Part shown: piece after piece, positions 12,250 through 23,254 of the stretch
Layout of the letters: each line of letters opens with the position of its first letter
Numbering within the stretch: the stretch's first letter is position 1
NCBI RefSeq assembly: GCF_030272615.1
Contig: NC_081405.1
Coordinates: 25,438,272 to 25,498,271 of the forward strand
Origin: Cryptomeria japonica
Taxonomy: Eukaryota > Streptophyta > Pinopsida > Cupressales > Cupressaceae
Length of the DNA stretch: 60,000 nucleotides
Reading direction: 5' to 3'
Translations under genes and position numbers: made by a program
Notes under the pieces: generated by a model
Told to the model about the DNA's origin: nothing
Seen by the model: the letters and a program-made list of their open reading frames with translations, nothing else
The model's database searches: none

Positions 12250-12349
12250 GCCATAAAAAGGTTTGCTCTGACTTCATCTCCACTGCAATAGTCATCTGAG
12301 GCACTTTCCTCATCCGTGGTATCATCTTCATGTGTGTAAAGACTGCTCT

Positions 12350-13250
12350 ACTTCTGCTAGCCTTTTCTACCATGTCGGTAGATATTTTTCTTCCTATCCT
12401 TACTAAATGATCTGCTACCACTTGATTGATCATCTTCATTCTTATCACCATAAGGACATTTGGCAAAAAAAGGTGCAATCTTTCCATAGTTGAAACATTT
12501 CAAAGGTAATTTTCCTGAACCTGTCTTGAGTCTTCTGACAAAGTTTTCCATGATGTCATTAGAGTCTTCGCCGGTTGCATCATGAACATATTCTTATTTT
12601 CCTTTTCTTGAAGTCTTGAAAGTAGCTTCTTTCTTCACATCATTAGTACTGGCAATCTTCATCTCATAAGCAGTTAGGGAGCCATACAACTCATCCATTG
12701 TAAAGACTTTCAAATCTTTTTCTTCTTTTATTACTAAGACCTTTGTATCATACTTAGATGTAAGAGATCTAAGTACTTTCTTCACTACCACCTCATCTTT
12801 TATTTCTTCTCCAAGCCCTCTAATGGTGTTTGCTGTTTCATCGACCCTTTGGAGATAGTTAGTTATCTTCTCTTCATCTTTCATCTTCAAATCCTCAAGT
12901 TGTGCTCTCAATGTCTGCAACTTGGCTTCCTTGACTTTAGCATTGCCTTCAAATATGTTCTACAACTTGTCCCAAGTTTCCTTGGTAGAAGAGCAGTGCA
13001 TGACTTTAACAAACTCATTATCAGACAACCCACTAAGAATGGCATTCTTAGCTTTAGCATTGTTCTCATGTTCCCTCTTAGCATCAAGATCAGTAGGGGG
13101 ATTATTAGGGACTTTATACCAATTCACAACCGACATCCATACATCACAACCTAGAGAGGACAAATAGGTTTCCATTCTTATACTCCAAAAGGCATAGTTG
13201 ACACCATCAAACATAGGAGCTTTTGAGGAGGTAGACTCATTTCTTGTCAT
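12350..13250 (-). pseudogene. El1 gag
   Basis: Start chosen at ATG 13250-13248 (MTRNESTSSKAPMFDG). It continues with NYAFWSIRMETYLSSLG, the typical copia gag head, then AKAKNAILSGLSDNEFVKV and TKETWDKL, a stop, then LRAQLEDLKMKDEEKITNYL, VVVKKVLRSLTSKYD and LTAYEM. A degenerate zinc knuckle (CFNYGKIAPFFAKC) lies near 12500-12460 after a frame change. Gag would form the particle and bind element RNA. It has two stops or frameshifts, and the region after it goes straight to integrase. Confidence 0.88.
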
Positions 13251-13312
13251 TGTGAACACTTGACACAATCTACCCAAGCTAGAGAATTCTTTTAATGAAA
13301 TAGGGTACCCAG

Positions 13313-13324
13313 GCTCTGATACCA
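13313..13324 (-). other. El1 primer binding site
   Basis: Minus strand TGGTATCAGAGC, a perfect match to the plant copia site complementary to the 3' end of initiator tRNA-Met. It starts two bases inside the 5' LTR boundary. Confidence 0.92.
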
Positions 13325-13326
13325 AT

Positions 13327-14979
13327 TCTTAGAAACAATGGATCACTGAGAGGGGGGCGAGTCAGTGATTTAAACTCTTAACTTTCAACAAGGAGATACC
13401 GGTAACATATAAAACAAACTGAGTGCTAACCGGTAGCTCAAATAGTGTAAACAAGGTGTGTGAATGGACTTGCTAAAACATCAATATACCACATGCACAA
13501 ATATGCAACACACAACACCAGATATATAAGAGGAAAATCCAATGTGGGAAAAACCTCGGTGAGAATAGCTATTGGAGATCTTTTGCTCCAATCCAACCTC
13601 ACAATAAATTTTTGATTATAATATTTAGGGCACCAACCTAAGGAGCGCCAATCCTTGATTTATGAGCACCAACCCCTGCACTAAGCTTCAACAAAGTGAA
13701 AACAATATAAAACTCAGTTATAAAAATGAAATCATTGTTGCAAATGAAGTTTTGTAACCTTACAATATTATCCTCTATCGGTTTCACCCTTACCAGTCTG
13801 TATTCTCACAATGTCTTCACTCTCTCAAATCACACTCGATCTCTCTTAATCAAGCACAACTTCTGCCTATTTGTCACCTTTGTGTTCAATGCACACTCCA
13901 CTGGTTGTTCCTTACACCAGTTTACTCTGCTTCTCCTTATCAGTTAGATCTTCACTCATAAACAATTGAAGTGTTTATCTCTTTGCCTCTCATAAAATAA
14001 TTTTACACTTGTCTTCACTCTACAACAACAACAATCACAGTTTCAAGTCATCATATTTAAACTTGAGCTTTCCCGCCAAGAATCAATTCAAACTTGGGGC
14101 GGTTAGGGTTTCCTTTACCTGACACAATCTGCATGAGATCCGATCCAATCTATCTTGGATCGATCACTTGTACTCAAGGAATGCATCTGTACATGTTTTC
14201 CGTTATCCAATGCATACTTGCTAAAGATAGCAATCTCGTACATGATTTTCTACCTTGAAATCTGTCGACTCATAAAAAGCTCAGTTGTGTCCTTCTCAAG
14301 ATCTTCTTGCAATCTGATTCCTTTGCTTCGATCTAGGTGCCAACTAATCCTTGATCTTCCTCTATTATTATTTCTTCCTTGAGCCGCATCGGTTAGTTAC
14401 AATCCCGTGATTTTTGGTCGTTTCATTAATGTCGACTAGCTGTTTCAACAACCATGTCGATGGAGGCTTCATCGGCCTTTGCATGTTTTCCACCTCAGCT
14501 CCACATGGGATCACAACGGTCATACACTTAGATCACCGACACATAGTTGGTTTACACTTGAACATTCAACAAACTCATATCGGTATAGGCCTTTATCGGC
14601 AAGACCTTCTTCTCCTGCTAACCGGTAGTGCACACTACACCGGTAGCACATCTTCACCTCTAGTGGTTTGTGATTATTTTAAAATTCTGCCTCTTCATTA
14701 TAAACATGCAACCAAACTCCAAAATGTTTTAAGCCCTACAGGTTATCACTCAACATGCTCACACATACATGCATCTCACCTCATACCGGTGAAGTCACTG
14801 ATAGTCTCAACAACTGCTTGTTTTTTGACACACCAATTTACAAGCGTTCAAGTTAATATTCTCAATACCTTATTTGTCTTTCACCATGCCAGTACGCTCT
14901 TCTTCATACCGGATGACATACCTCTACCGGTAGCCTGCCTACAATACCGGTTGACATCAATGACAACTCAATGCCAACA
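13327..14979 (-). repeat. El1 5' LTR
   Basis: Direct repeat of 905-2644. The terminal TG has become TC at the left edge, and the right edge keeps CCAACA. A TTTAAATA-type TATA candidate on the minus strand lies near 14060. The 202-codon plus-strand open frame across 14414-15022 lies antisense in this LTR and crosses its edge, so I do not treat it as a gene. Confidence 0.9.
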
Positions 14980-15018
14980 AGCGCTAGGAGCCCTGGTCCC
15001 AAGGTACCAGGCTGAAGT

Positions 15019-15403
15019 TTAGCAAAGAAGTGAATTTAATTTTGCATAACAAGGATTTGTTAAGACATTAGCTTGTTGGGATGTCATATGAGAATGAGAA
15101 GATGTAAATCTACTAGACAATGGAGGAGGGGATGTTGACAAAGGAAGAGGTTGGAAAACTAGCTTTTCATTAGAAAAGTATGATTTCTCATGACTTTGTT
15201 GCACACATCCTAAAAATTTTCCATTGTATCCATGTGTGAGATTAGGAGAAAATTTTCTCTTAGGTGGAATTGGATTGAAGTTAAAAGAGGCCCAATCAAT
15301 ATCTAGACATGTGTTAGGATAAAAGTTTTGAGTATCAAATTCGGTCATCTTAGATTTTCTACAAAAAGAAGGTGTGAAATATAATGACCCCCAATCATCC
15401 TCT
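15019..15403 (-). pseudogene. HostL unknown ORF, C-terminal part
   Basis: The minus-strand frame reads from EDDWGSLYFTPSFCRKSK through DIDWASFNFNPIPPKRK and PLPLSTSPPPLSS to a stop at 15019. I do not recognise the protein. It is rich in Ser, Pro and aromatic residues, with no membrane segment or motif I know. Its N-terminal part lies at 20886-21596. When El3 and one CCTCT copy are taken out, the frame runs on without a break (KLLE then DDWGSL). It is probably an ORF of an old, possibly Ty3/gypsy-like, element and not a host gene. Confidence 0.6.
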
Positions 15404-16591
15404 TGTTGGAATCCAAGAACACTAAAAGGGGGGGGGGGGGGGGGGTGAATCAGTGTTCTCCTGGAATGATTAAATTTAACCTTATTAACACAACAACTTA
15501 TTAACCGGTATGCATAAAAGCAGATAACAATAAGTAATAATGCAACCACAAATATGAACACCATAACATAAAGATTTATACATGGAAAACCTCAATGAGG
15601 AAAAACCACGGTGGGATTGGAGACCCACAATATCTATCCACTGATCAAATGAATAAATGTTACATATAAGGGGCCTACACATGCAGGAAGGCCAACAACC
15701 TAGAGCACACTTCTCATCACAAAAGGAGCCTCACTGAATACAAGAAATCTTCAGACTACAATCCATAAATAAGATTGAACTGCAAGTATAACATCTCCTA
15801 TGCCTGAGTATAGTTCTAGTTAATCTCAATGCCAGAGGTCTTAAACCTCTCACACAAACCCAAATCATTCACCTATGATCGACCAAAACTTCTGCATATG
15901 ATTACAACTTTATTCGTACACAGATAATCCCATACCCCATGACCAATGATCTACAAAGAGAGATTACTTCATATTTATACCAACCCAAGACCTAAACAAT
16001 TAGGTCGGCCACCTAAAAGATAACAATAAATCCATTACATAAACCTGCAAACCAATGATAACACAAGTTGACCTAAGACCGAAACAATATTAACCAAACA
16101 ATAAATCCAACCAGTAACGCATCGAGAGCATCCACCAACACGTTACATAAACCGGTCCATAACCTAACATAATAGAATTAGGTCTGGTGCTAAATGCAAC
16201 ACCACCGATCAACTGGAACATGAACATGATAACCATCAACATCTCGAAAACCTTCTAGAAGCTGCACCAACACTACTTATCGAATCCATCAAAAGATCTT
16301 CAACAAAGCTCTATCGATAAAATCCTTACTAGTAACCAAAAGGATTACTAGAACATATGATAGCTTCCGGATCACCAAATCCCAAACCAACTGAATGTGA
16401 GATGCACATAAATGACCAAACCAAACCAATTCCACTAATCTGAACATACTAGAGAATACCAAAGATAGTCTCTAGATCAACATCACAACCAACCATTCTA
16501 CTGGAACCCGGTAGACAGCCGAACAAGATAGTGTTGACATCAATGACAAACATCAATGCAACACATAATCAATTCATCCAAATTGCCAACA
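15404..16591 (-). repeat. El3 3' LTR
   Basis: Starts TGTTGGAATC and ends TTGCCAACA on the plus strand. A run of about 20 G at 15427-15446 replaces the shorter G tract of the partner LTR. A minus-strand TATAAATAT box lies at 15971-15979. The block with GTGGAAAACC...GGTGGGA near 15585-15620 is shared with other families. Confidence 0.93.
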
Positions 16592-16603
16592 ATCTCCCCC
16601 TTT
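16592..16603 (-). other. El3 polypurine tract
   Basis: Minus strand AAAGGGGGAGAT, directly abutting the 3' LTR. A related internal stretch (plus-strand CTCTCCCCCTTTGACATC) lies at about 16857. Confidence 0.85.
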
Positions 16604-17028
16604 GGCATTGATGGAAACACTGGATGTGAAAAAAATCCAAGTGCCAAGAAATGCTAAACAAGTCTCCCCCAATGGAAGACATCCAACAATCTCCCACAAA
16701 TGATATATCAATGAAGTTCTGAACCAATTATCTCTATACCAATTAACCATCCATAGACCTGAACCAAACTCCTCCTATGGTATACAACCAATCTGAAATT
16801 TTGTTCCTCCCCCTTTGACTGATATATCTGTTAAGCTCTATTTTTCACATGTATATCTCTCCCCCTTTGACATCAATGCCAAAAATATGACATAAACATC
16901 AAAGAAAAACCACAGATCCTCTGCACCATACAACTGACTACTCCCTCTGAGTAGTAGCACCAACTCATCAATCCAAAATGAATGATAGTTATGATAATGC
17001 ATGGCGGACTAATGCCAATAAACATCAC

Positions 17029-17529
17029 TTAAGTCTCAAGCGGAGGGGCAGAGAACCCCGATCTGTCTCTAAAGTACTCAAATGATTCCTTGGGCAAAGG
17101 TTTAGTGAAGATATCTGCAATTTTCTCTTTAGTGTTCACATAAACCAATTTGACTTCATTTGCTTCTACCTTTTCCTTCAAAAAGTTATACTTGATTAAT
17201 ATGTGCTTTGTCTTAGAATAAAATACCAAATTATTTGATATGTCAATAGTAGTAGAGTTATCATAATAAATAACTACTGGTTCATCACAATCTACCCTTA
17301 TATCTTTCAACATTTGATTCATTCATAGAAATTGTGTACAACTAGTAGCAACAACAACATACTCAGCTTCAATAGTAGCTAAAGAAGTACATGACTGTTT
17401 CTTTCTGATCCATGAAACAAGTTTCTTTCCAAGAAAGAAAATTCCACCGGATGTGCTTTTTTGGTCAACTATATGTCTTGCCCAATCTGCATTTGTATAT
17501 GCACATAATGTAAAGTCATCATAAACCAT
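17029..17529 (-). pseudogene. El3 RNase H
   Basis: Two consecutive minus-strand frames separated by a stop. The first has AYTNADWARHIVDQKS, FFLGKKLVSWIRKKQSC and TIEAEYVVV; the second has YYDNSTTIDIS, SKTKHILIKYNFLKEKV and ADIFTKPLPKESFEYF. Acidic residues of the RNase H site are visible (NADW, EAEY, YDNS). The TDADW Asp region reads TNADW. The protein resembles the El5 RNase H more than those of El1 and El2. Confidence 0.88.
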
Positions 17530-18330
17530 AAACCATACCTAAAAATCCTTGCTACTGGAGCAAAAGATTCATCATAATAAATTCCTCCCTTCTAAGAATA
17601 TTCTTTGTAGACCAATCTAGCCTTGTTCCTCACAACTTGTCCATCTCTATTCAATTTATTCCTAAAAATCCATTTAGTTCCAATAACATTCTTAGTTTTA
17701 GGTCAGGGAACTATATTCAATGTGTTGTTCTTTTTTATCTAATCCAATTCCTCTTTCATAGCTTTCATCCAACATTCATCCTTACATGCTTCATCTATTG
17801 ATGTCGGTTCAATTTCAAAAATTAAGCACACCTCTGTAGCTGCCAACCTTCTCCTTATCATCACTCCTTTTCTCTTATCTCCCATGATCTGATCTTCTAA
17901 ATGATTCAACCTTACATACCTAGGAGTCTTCTGACTTTCTGGGTCTCTGCCCTGATCTTCAGTTACTGTTGAATTTTCTGATACTGTCATAGTAATTGGT
18001 TCAACATATTGTTCTAGTACAGGCGTTACCAGATAGTTATGATCATTTCCACTTCCGATTCCCTTTCATAAGTTTTGATTTGACCTATGTACTTCTCATC
18101 CACCTTGACATTAGCGCTCTCCACAATTTTCTAAAATCTTTTGTTATAACATCTATATGCTTTTCTTTCATTTGAATAACTAAGAAATATTCCTTCATCA
18201 CATCTAGGACCAAAATTTCTAATGGAAACATCTTTTTTGATATAGTATTTACTAAAAAAGATTTTGAAGTACTTAACTCTAGGTCTATGACCAAACCATC
18301 TCATAAGGTGACTTACCGGTAAACCAAATC
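17530..18330 (-). pseudogene. El3 integrase end and RT start, deleted core
   Basis: Fragments in several frames. Near 18300-18090 I read YFKIFF, IRNFGPRCDEGIFLSYSNE and KIVESANVKVDEKY (integrase end). At 17990-17740 come RDPESQKTPRYVRLNHLEDQ, IMGDKRKGVMIRRRL and DECWMKAMKEELD (linker and RT start). At 17700-17540 are NVIGTKWIFRNKLNRDG-like remains. The sequence then jumps to RNase H at about 17529, so the RT core with its catalytic motif is gone. Upstream of about 18330 there is no integrase core and no protease either. Confidence 0.75.
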
Positions 18331-18587
18331 AGATCCCAGATCCAACAAATCTTCATCGGTTAACCTTCAAACTGACTTCTCCACAGTCTTAAATAGGCTT
18401 TCAGACCACTATTGGGGGTAATGCAAGATCTGTCATCAATTTGCCTCCCCCTAAGGCCAATGCCCTAGTTACCAGAAGAGTGTCCTATAGGTGCAGGAAC
18501 ATTTTGTTTTGTCAGTTGAGTAAATGGGGTATATGCTTCAACCGGTTGATCCTCAGATTTTCTAATCCACTTCTTCTCATGCTTCTT

Positions 18588-19633
18588 TCAAATATCATCA
18601 ACCTTTTGCTTTCCTTTCGCATTAGATTTGTCATTTCCTGCTGGTAGGTTCTTGCTTCTGCAAATTTTAGCAATGTGTCCTACTTTATTGCATGCATAAC
18701 AAGTGACATTGTTCTTTTGAATTTCCTTGTTGTAACCTTGACCATTTCTTGACCTACATTGATTAGCCATATGTCCAAACTTTCCACATGCATGACATTT
18801 TACATTCATTCTATAATCTGTTGTCCTATGGTCATAATTTTTGCAATTAAAACACTGACCGGTACCTGAATTATTGTTTTGATTGACTCTATTTCTGCAT
18901 TGACTTTCCATATGACTAAACTTATTGCAAACAAATAATCTACCATTAAATTTATGTGCATTGGGTTTCCTTACCGATGACCTTTGATTCCGGTTGTCTG
19001 GTGGATTCTCTTAATTATTCTTCTAACAGGATGTATCATCCTGATTTTCAATACCAAAGCATTCTCCATGCTCAAATCTAAGACCTCTAGTGTCTCCACT
19101 ATTCCTTTGATTCTTCAATAATTCATCAAGATTTGTAGAACTGACCTTGAACTTGTCTTTGTACTCATTTGTGGCATGCAAATCACCTCTTAGGACTATC
19201 ATTATTCTTTTCAACTCTTGCTCATTGTTATGAGATTGTACTAATTTAGTTCTCAATATATTATTCTCATGCGCCAACCTAATACATTCTTTAGATCTAT
19301 CTTTCAGAGATTTAGCAATATTTTCTTCATTCTTCTTCCAATATTCAATCTCCTTGGACATCCTCATGGTTAAGGCTTGCATTTCATTCTTCATGACACC
19401 ATTTTCCTGACTCAACTTCTAACATAGTTCCTTAAGAGCATTCTTTTCTCCATCATCTTGATTTTGTAATTGATCATAGAGTTCTTTCCTTTTGGCTTTT
19501 GCAGATGAAAACCTCTCTTCCAAAGTAAAGATTTTGCAAATCTTAGCTCATCTTGCAACTTCATGTTACTCAATCTTTCAGTATTAGAGTCTTCAAGTGC
19601 TACTTGAAGTTCCTTCCTCAAACTCATCTCCAT
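18588..19633 (-). pseudogene. El3 gag, coiled coil plus zinc knuckles
   Basis: Start taken at ATG 19633 (MEMSLRKELQVALEDSNTE). The N-terminal part is Lys/Glu/Leu-rich and looks like a long coiled coil (KNEMQALTMRMSKEIEYW, EYKDKFKVSSTNLDELLK). The C-terminal part has CCHC knuckles: CFNCKNYDHRTTDY (last Cys lost), CHACGKFGHMANQC and CYACNKVGHIAKIC. Frames change near 19420 and 19020. It lacks the FWSIRM-type capsid head of El1. It is strikingly like the El7 gag in order and wording. Expected role: RNA binding and particle formation. Confidence 0.85.
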
Positions 19634-19687
19634 GGATTCCAAATACAGGTTCTTCCTCAAGCTGTTAGACTTATTCTGAGGCACCAG

Positions 19688-19699
19688 GCTGATACATAT
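19688..19699 (-). other. El3 primer binding site (decayed)
   Basis: Minus strand about TATGTATCAGCC beside the 5' LTR; compare TGGTATCAGAGC. Position and core TATCAG fit an initiator tRNA-Met site with substitutions. Confidence 0.6.
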
Positions 19700-20885
19700 T
19701 GTTGGAATCAAAGAACACTGAGAGGGGGGGGGGGGGTGTGAATCAGTGTTCTCTCAGAATGATTAATTTAACCTTATTAAAACAACAACTTATTAATCGG
19801 TATGCATAAAAGCATATAACAATAAGTAATAATGCAACCACAAAGATGAACACTGTAACACAAAGATTTATACGTGGAAAACCTCAATGAGGAAAAACCA
19901 CGGTGGGATTGGAGACTCACAATATCTATCCATTGATCACATGAATAAATATTACATATAAGGGGTCTGCACATGCAAGAAGGCCAACAACCTAGAGCGT
20001 ATTTCTTATCATAAAAGGAGCCTCACTGACTACAAAAACTATTCAAACTACAATCCGAAAATAAGATTGAACTGCAAGTATAGCATCTCCTATGCCTGAG
20101 TACAATTCAGGTTAAGCTAAATGTTAGAGGTCTTAAAAATCTTACACAAACCCAAATTGATCACCTATGATCAACAAAAACTTCTACATATTATTAAAAC
20201 TTTATTCACACACAGATAATCCCATAACCCATGACTGATGATCTACAAAGAGATCTTACATCATATTTATACTAACTCGGGACCTAAACAATTAGGTTAG
20301 CCACCTAAAATATAATAGAATAAATCCATTACATAAACTTGCAAACCAATGATAACACAAGTCAGCCTAAGACCGAAACAACATTAACCAAACAATAAAT
20401 CCAACCAGTAACGCATCAGGAGCATCCACCAACATGTGACATAAACCAGTCCATAACCTAATAGAATAGCATTAGGTCTAGTGCTAAATCCAACACCACC
20501 AATCAACTAGAACACGAACATGATAACCCTCAACATCCTGAAAACCTTCTAGAAGCCGCACCGACACCACTTATCAAATCCATCAAAAGATCTTCAACAA
20601 AGCTCTACCGGTAAAAACCTTACCGATAACCAAAAGGCTTACTAGAATATATGATAGCTTTCAAATCACCAAATCCTAAACCAACTGAATGTGATACACA
20701 CATGAATTGCTGAATCAAACCAATTCCACCAATTTGAACATATCGAAGAATACCAGAGATAGTCTCCAGATCAACATCACAACCAACCACTCTATCTGAA
20801 CCCAATAGACAGCCAAACAAGCTAGTGTTGACATCAATGACAAACATCAATGCAACACATAATCAATTCCTCCAAATTGCCAACA
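19700..20885 (-). repeat. El3 5' LTR
   Basis: Direct repeat of 15404-16591, starting TGTTGGAATC and ending GCCAACA, with a G run of about 12 at its left edge. The minus-strand TATAAATAT box is conserved near 20262-20270. It would drive El3 transcription towards lower coordinates. Confidence 0.93.
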
Positions 20886-21596
20886 CCTCTAAGAGTTTCT
20901 CTCTAAGAACTTCTTTAGTAGGAGATGGTGTATTTGTCTGAATTGGAGAGAGGATTGTAGGAACTAACAAATTATATTGTGGTTCAATTTGTATATTATT
21001 ATCAACTTCCAAATCCAATATTTTATTATATATATGTAAGGAACTGCATGATAATCAGGTTGACAAGTCATCACATCCTTAACAACACTTTTAGGTTCTT
21101 CAACAACATGAATAACATTGATTGGATCTTGGTTAGGTTCATCTTTAGGAGAGAGAGCATTGAAAACATCACGGGAAATGGTATTATCCTCTTGTTCTTA
21201 AGTATCTTCATGGAAAATCTTAGGAAAGGGACAATCATGTCTTATTGATGCTTCATCTCTAGGGGGGACATTATTGAAATGAATAGAAGGTGAAGTGTTA
21301 TTACATGAATTGTCACTCATATCAACTTCTTTTACCATAATATCATCCTCTTTCACCAAGGTACCCTCATGGAGGAGGAACATATTAAGAGAATAGTCCA
21401 CACCATCCTCCAATGGCTCATCCTAAATAGGGAGATCATTGAGAGAGCTGTTAAAAATATTTTCTTGCATCAATATATCCTCTTTAGGGAAAGTAACTTT
21501 GGAAGAGTAATCATTGAAAGGCTCATAAAGGGGATTTTCATATATCTTAAATCCTTGCAACTTAAGAACATCCTTTTGTAAAAATAAATTTGACAT
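20886..21596 (-). pseudogene. HostL unknown ORF, N-terminal part
   Basis: Starts at ATG 21596-21594 and reads MSNLFLQKDVLKLQGFKIYE, then NPLYEPFNDYSSKVTFPKED and ILMQENIFNSSLNDLPI. A stop lies at 21423-21425 and another near 21199, and a frameshift near 21010. In the corrected frame the tail reads LVPTILSPIQTNTPSPTKEV and ends KLLE at the El3 insertion, continuing at 15403. I do not recognise a family. It is acidic, with many Asp/Glu and no nucleic-acid motif. It sits about 270 bp downstream of a probable LTR end, so it is likely a retroelement ORF. Confidence 0.6.
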
Positions 21597-21845
21597 TTTT
21601 ATAATTTAAGAAAAATGAAACTTACTTGCAAAATAAAAAATTACAATGTTCAGAAATCAGATTTGAAATAATTAATCCAAACTAGAGAACTCACAAGTTC
21701 AATTTTAAAATTATAAATTAGGTTTTTTGTGAATTTAACCTCTAAATTTATGAAATTCAATTGGAAATTTAACTTGTGAAAGTAAATTTGTATTTGTAAA
21801 TGCATAAACAATCAAATTTGAGAACATAAATTAGAAACAAGGGTG

Positions 21846-21880
21846 TAAGACGCCAGGTTCACCAAAATGTAATGGTGAAA
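21846..21880 (-). other. Probable HostL LTR end and primer site
   Basis: On the minus strand a TA-rich segment ends ACCATTACA, followed by TTTTGGTGAACCTGGCGTC at about 21867-21849. An LTR ending in CA followed by a TGG-starting segment is the layout of a 5' LTR and primer binding site. I cannot name the tRNA. The unknown HostL ORF begins about 250 bp further on. Inference from layout only. Confidence 0.4.
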
Positions 21881-22028
21881 ATTAGGGCTTCCACCATTAG
21901 ATGTAGTAAAACCACTAATTTTTCTTACGGACCATTACATTAGGGAAATATAGGAATTTGATAGATCTAGATTCTGATAAGATTCCAGGGATCATAAATG
22001 TGCCTCTTCTTTCCCTTAAGTTGAATTG

Positions 22029-23254
22029 TGTTAGATAGAACTGATACTGAGAGTAAATTGAGAGGGGGGGGAATTGGTTTACCATAAGAAATAAGAACTT
22101 AATGTATATCAAAACCATTAAACTAGAGCACAAAGGAACTAATACAATGAATAATAGAACATGAAAGCTTAGTACACACAACACCAATATTTTGACGTGG
22201 AAAACCCGGTAAAGGGAAAAAACACGGTGGAAACCCTACCCACAATCAGATGAATACTTTGCAATAGTATTGTGAACAATTACAATGGGGTCTGCACATG
22301 CAGAAAGGCCAACAACCTAGATCACACTTCTCATCACAAAAAGAAGTCTCACTGACTTAAAAAAGTATCAGATTACAATTCAGAAAGAATGAACTATGAA
22401 AGTAGCATCTCCTAATGCTTGATATAGTTTCGGTTAAGAACAAATGTCTGCTCTACAATACAAAAACCTTCACCGAATGATATATCACTTGTTCGCACAT
22501 AAACCTTCCTCTAATAATGCAGACATAACCATCCATCCCTTTGATATCCAAATTACATGAATAAGTCACCTATAAATATATATCATCAACCTTATTTACA
22601 AGGTCGACTAAACACTAAACCCATAAGACCATAATAACAAAAATTACATTAGACGATATCACAGGACCAATATTATGATTTAAATTACATAGCATAGACC
22701 TAAAACAAGTAACCAAACAATTCCATCCACTAGAAATTCCGCTAAGACCAAAATCTAACACGCTTCACCAACCGGTAGAAACCCTTAGTGAAGTAACACA
22801 AAAAGTCTAACTAGATCCAAATAGGACCACCATAATAGCATGCTAGCCAATGCAAAGTCACCAAACACTCAAAATATGATCAAGAAGCACCTTTAGCATG
22901 ATAGAAACCAATTCCATAAGCCAGACCAAGATCATCTGACTAAAACACCAAATATCACTTACCAGTAAAGCTAACCGGGAAAGCTAGAAGCTAGCCGGTA
23001 CCAGTAAAAACCAAAAAGTGATAACAACCAAAGCACCAAATCATGAACCAATGGAATATAGAAAGCATATAACCATCCAGAGTAAGGATCCAAAACCGAT
23101 TCCAAAGATTTGATCATACCAGATCAGAATCATAGCCAAAACCAAGATGATCACCAAGACTAACTGGGATAGGTCCAATCGGGATAGTCTCCAACCGGGA
23201 TACAGTGTTGACATAAATGAAAACATTTAACCAATTCCAACATATTGCCAACAA
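22029..23254 (-). mobile_element. Solo4, solo LTR
   Basis: A single LTR of 1226 bp, TGTTAG...CCAACA, with perfect 5 bp duplications AATTG at 22024-22028 and 23255-23259. No internal region is present, so it is the product of recombination between the two LTRs of an intact element. It has the G run near the left edge (22063-22070), the GTGGAAAACCC block near 22195, and a minus-strand TATATATTTATAGG promoter candidate near 22570. Orientation inferred as minus from these marks. It sits in the presumed LTR of HostL. Confidence 0.9.

Larger units (their letters stand above)
905..14979 (-). mobile_element. El1, Ty1/copia retrotransposon (interrupted by El2)
   Basis: An LTR retrotransposon in minus orientation. 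Its two LTRs (905-2644 and 13327-14979) align along their length at roughly 92% by eye. The 5' LTR lies at the right, next to an initiator tRNA-Met priming site; the 3' LTR lies at the left, next to a purine tract. Flanking 5-mers are GGTGC (900-904) and AGCGC (14980-14984), which differ only by transitions and fit a decayed target duplication. Gag, the integrase C-terminal end, RT and RNase H remnants read right to left in copia order. Protease and most of integrase are missing. El2 sits inside the RNase H. The element is dead. Confidence 0.9.
15404..20885 (-). mobile_element. El3, copia-type retrotransposon with deleted pol
   Basis: LTRs 15404-16591 and 19700-20885 (about 94% by eye) with perfect 5 bp target duplications CCTCT at 15399-15403 and 20886-20890. 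Minus orientation. The internal region has a coiled-coil plus zinc-knuckle gag, a stub of integrase and RT, and RNase H. Protease, most of integrase and the RT core are missing. It interrupts the HostL reading frame. Confidence 0.95.

Noticed and set aside
14414-15022. 202-codon plus-strand open frame
   Set aside because: It lies antisense in the El1 5' LTR and runs over the LTR edge into HostL sequence. The same region of the partner LTR (about 2100-2640) is not open, so it is a chance frame.
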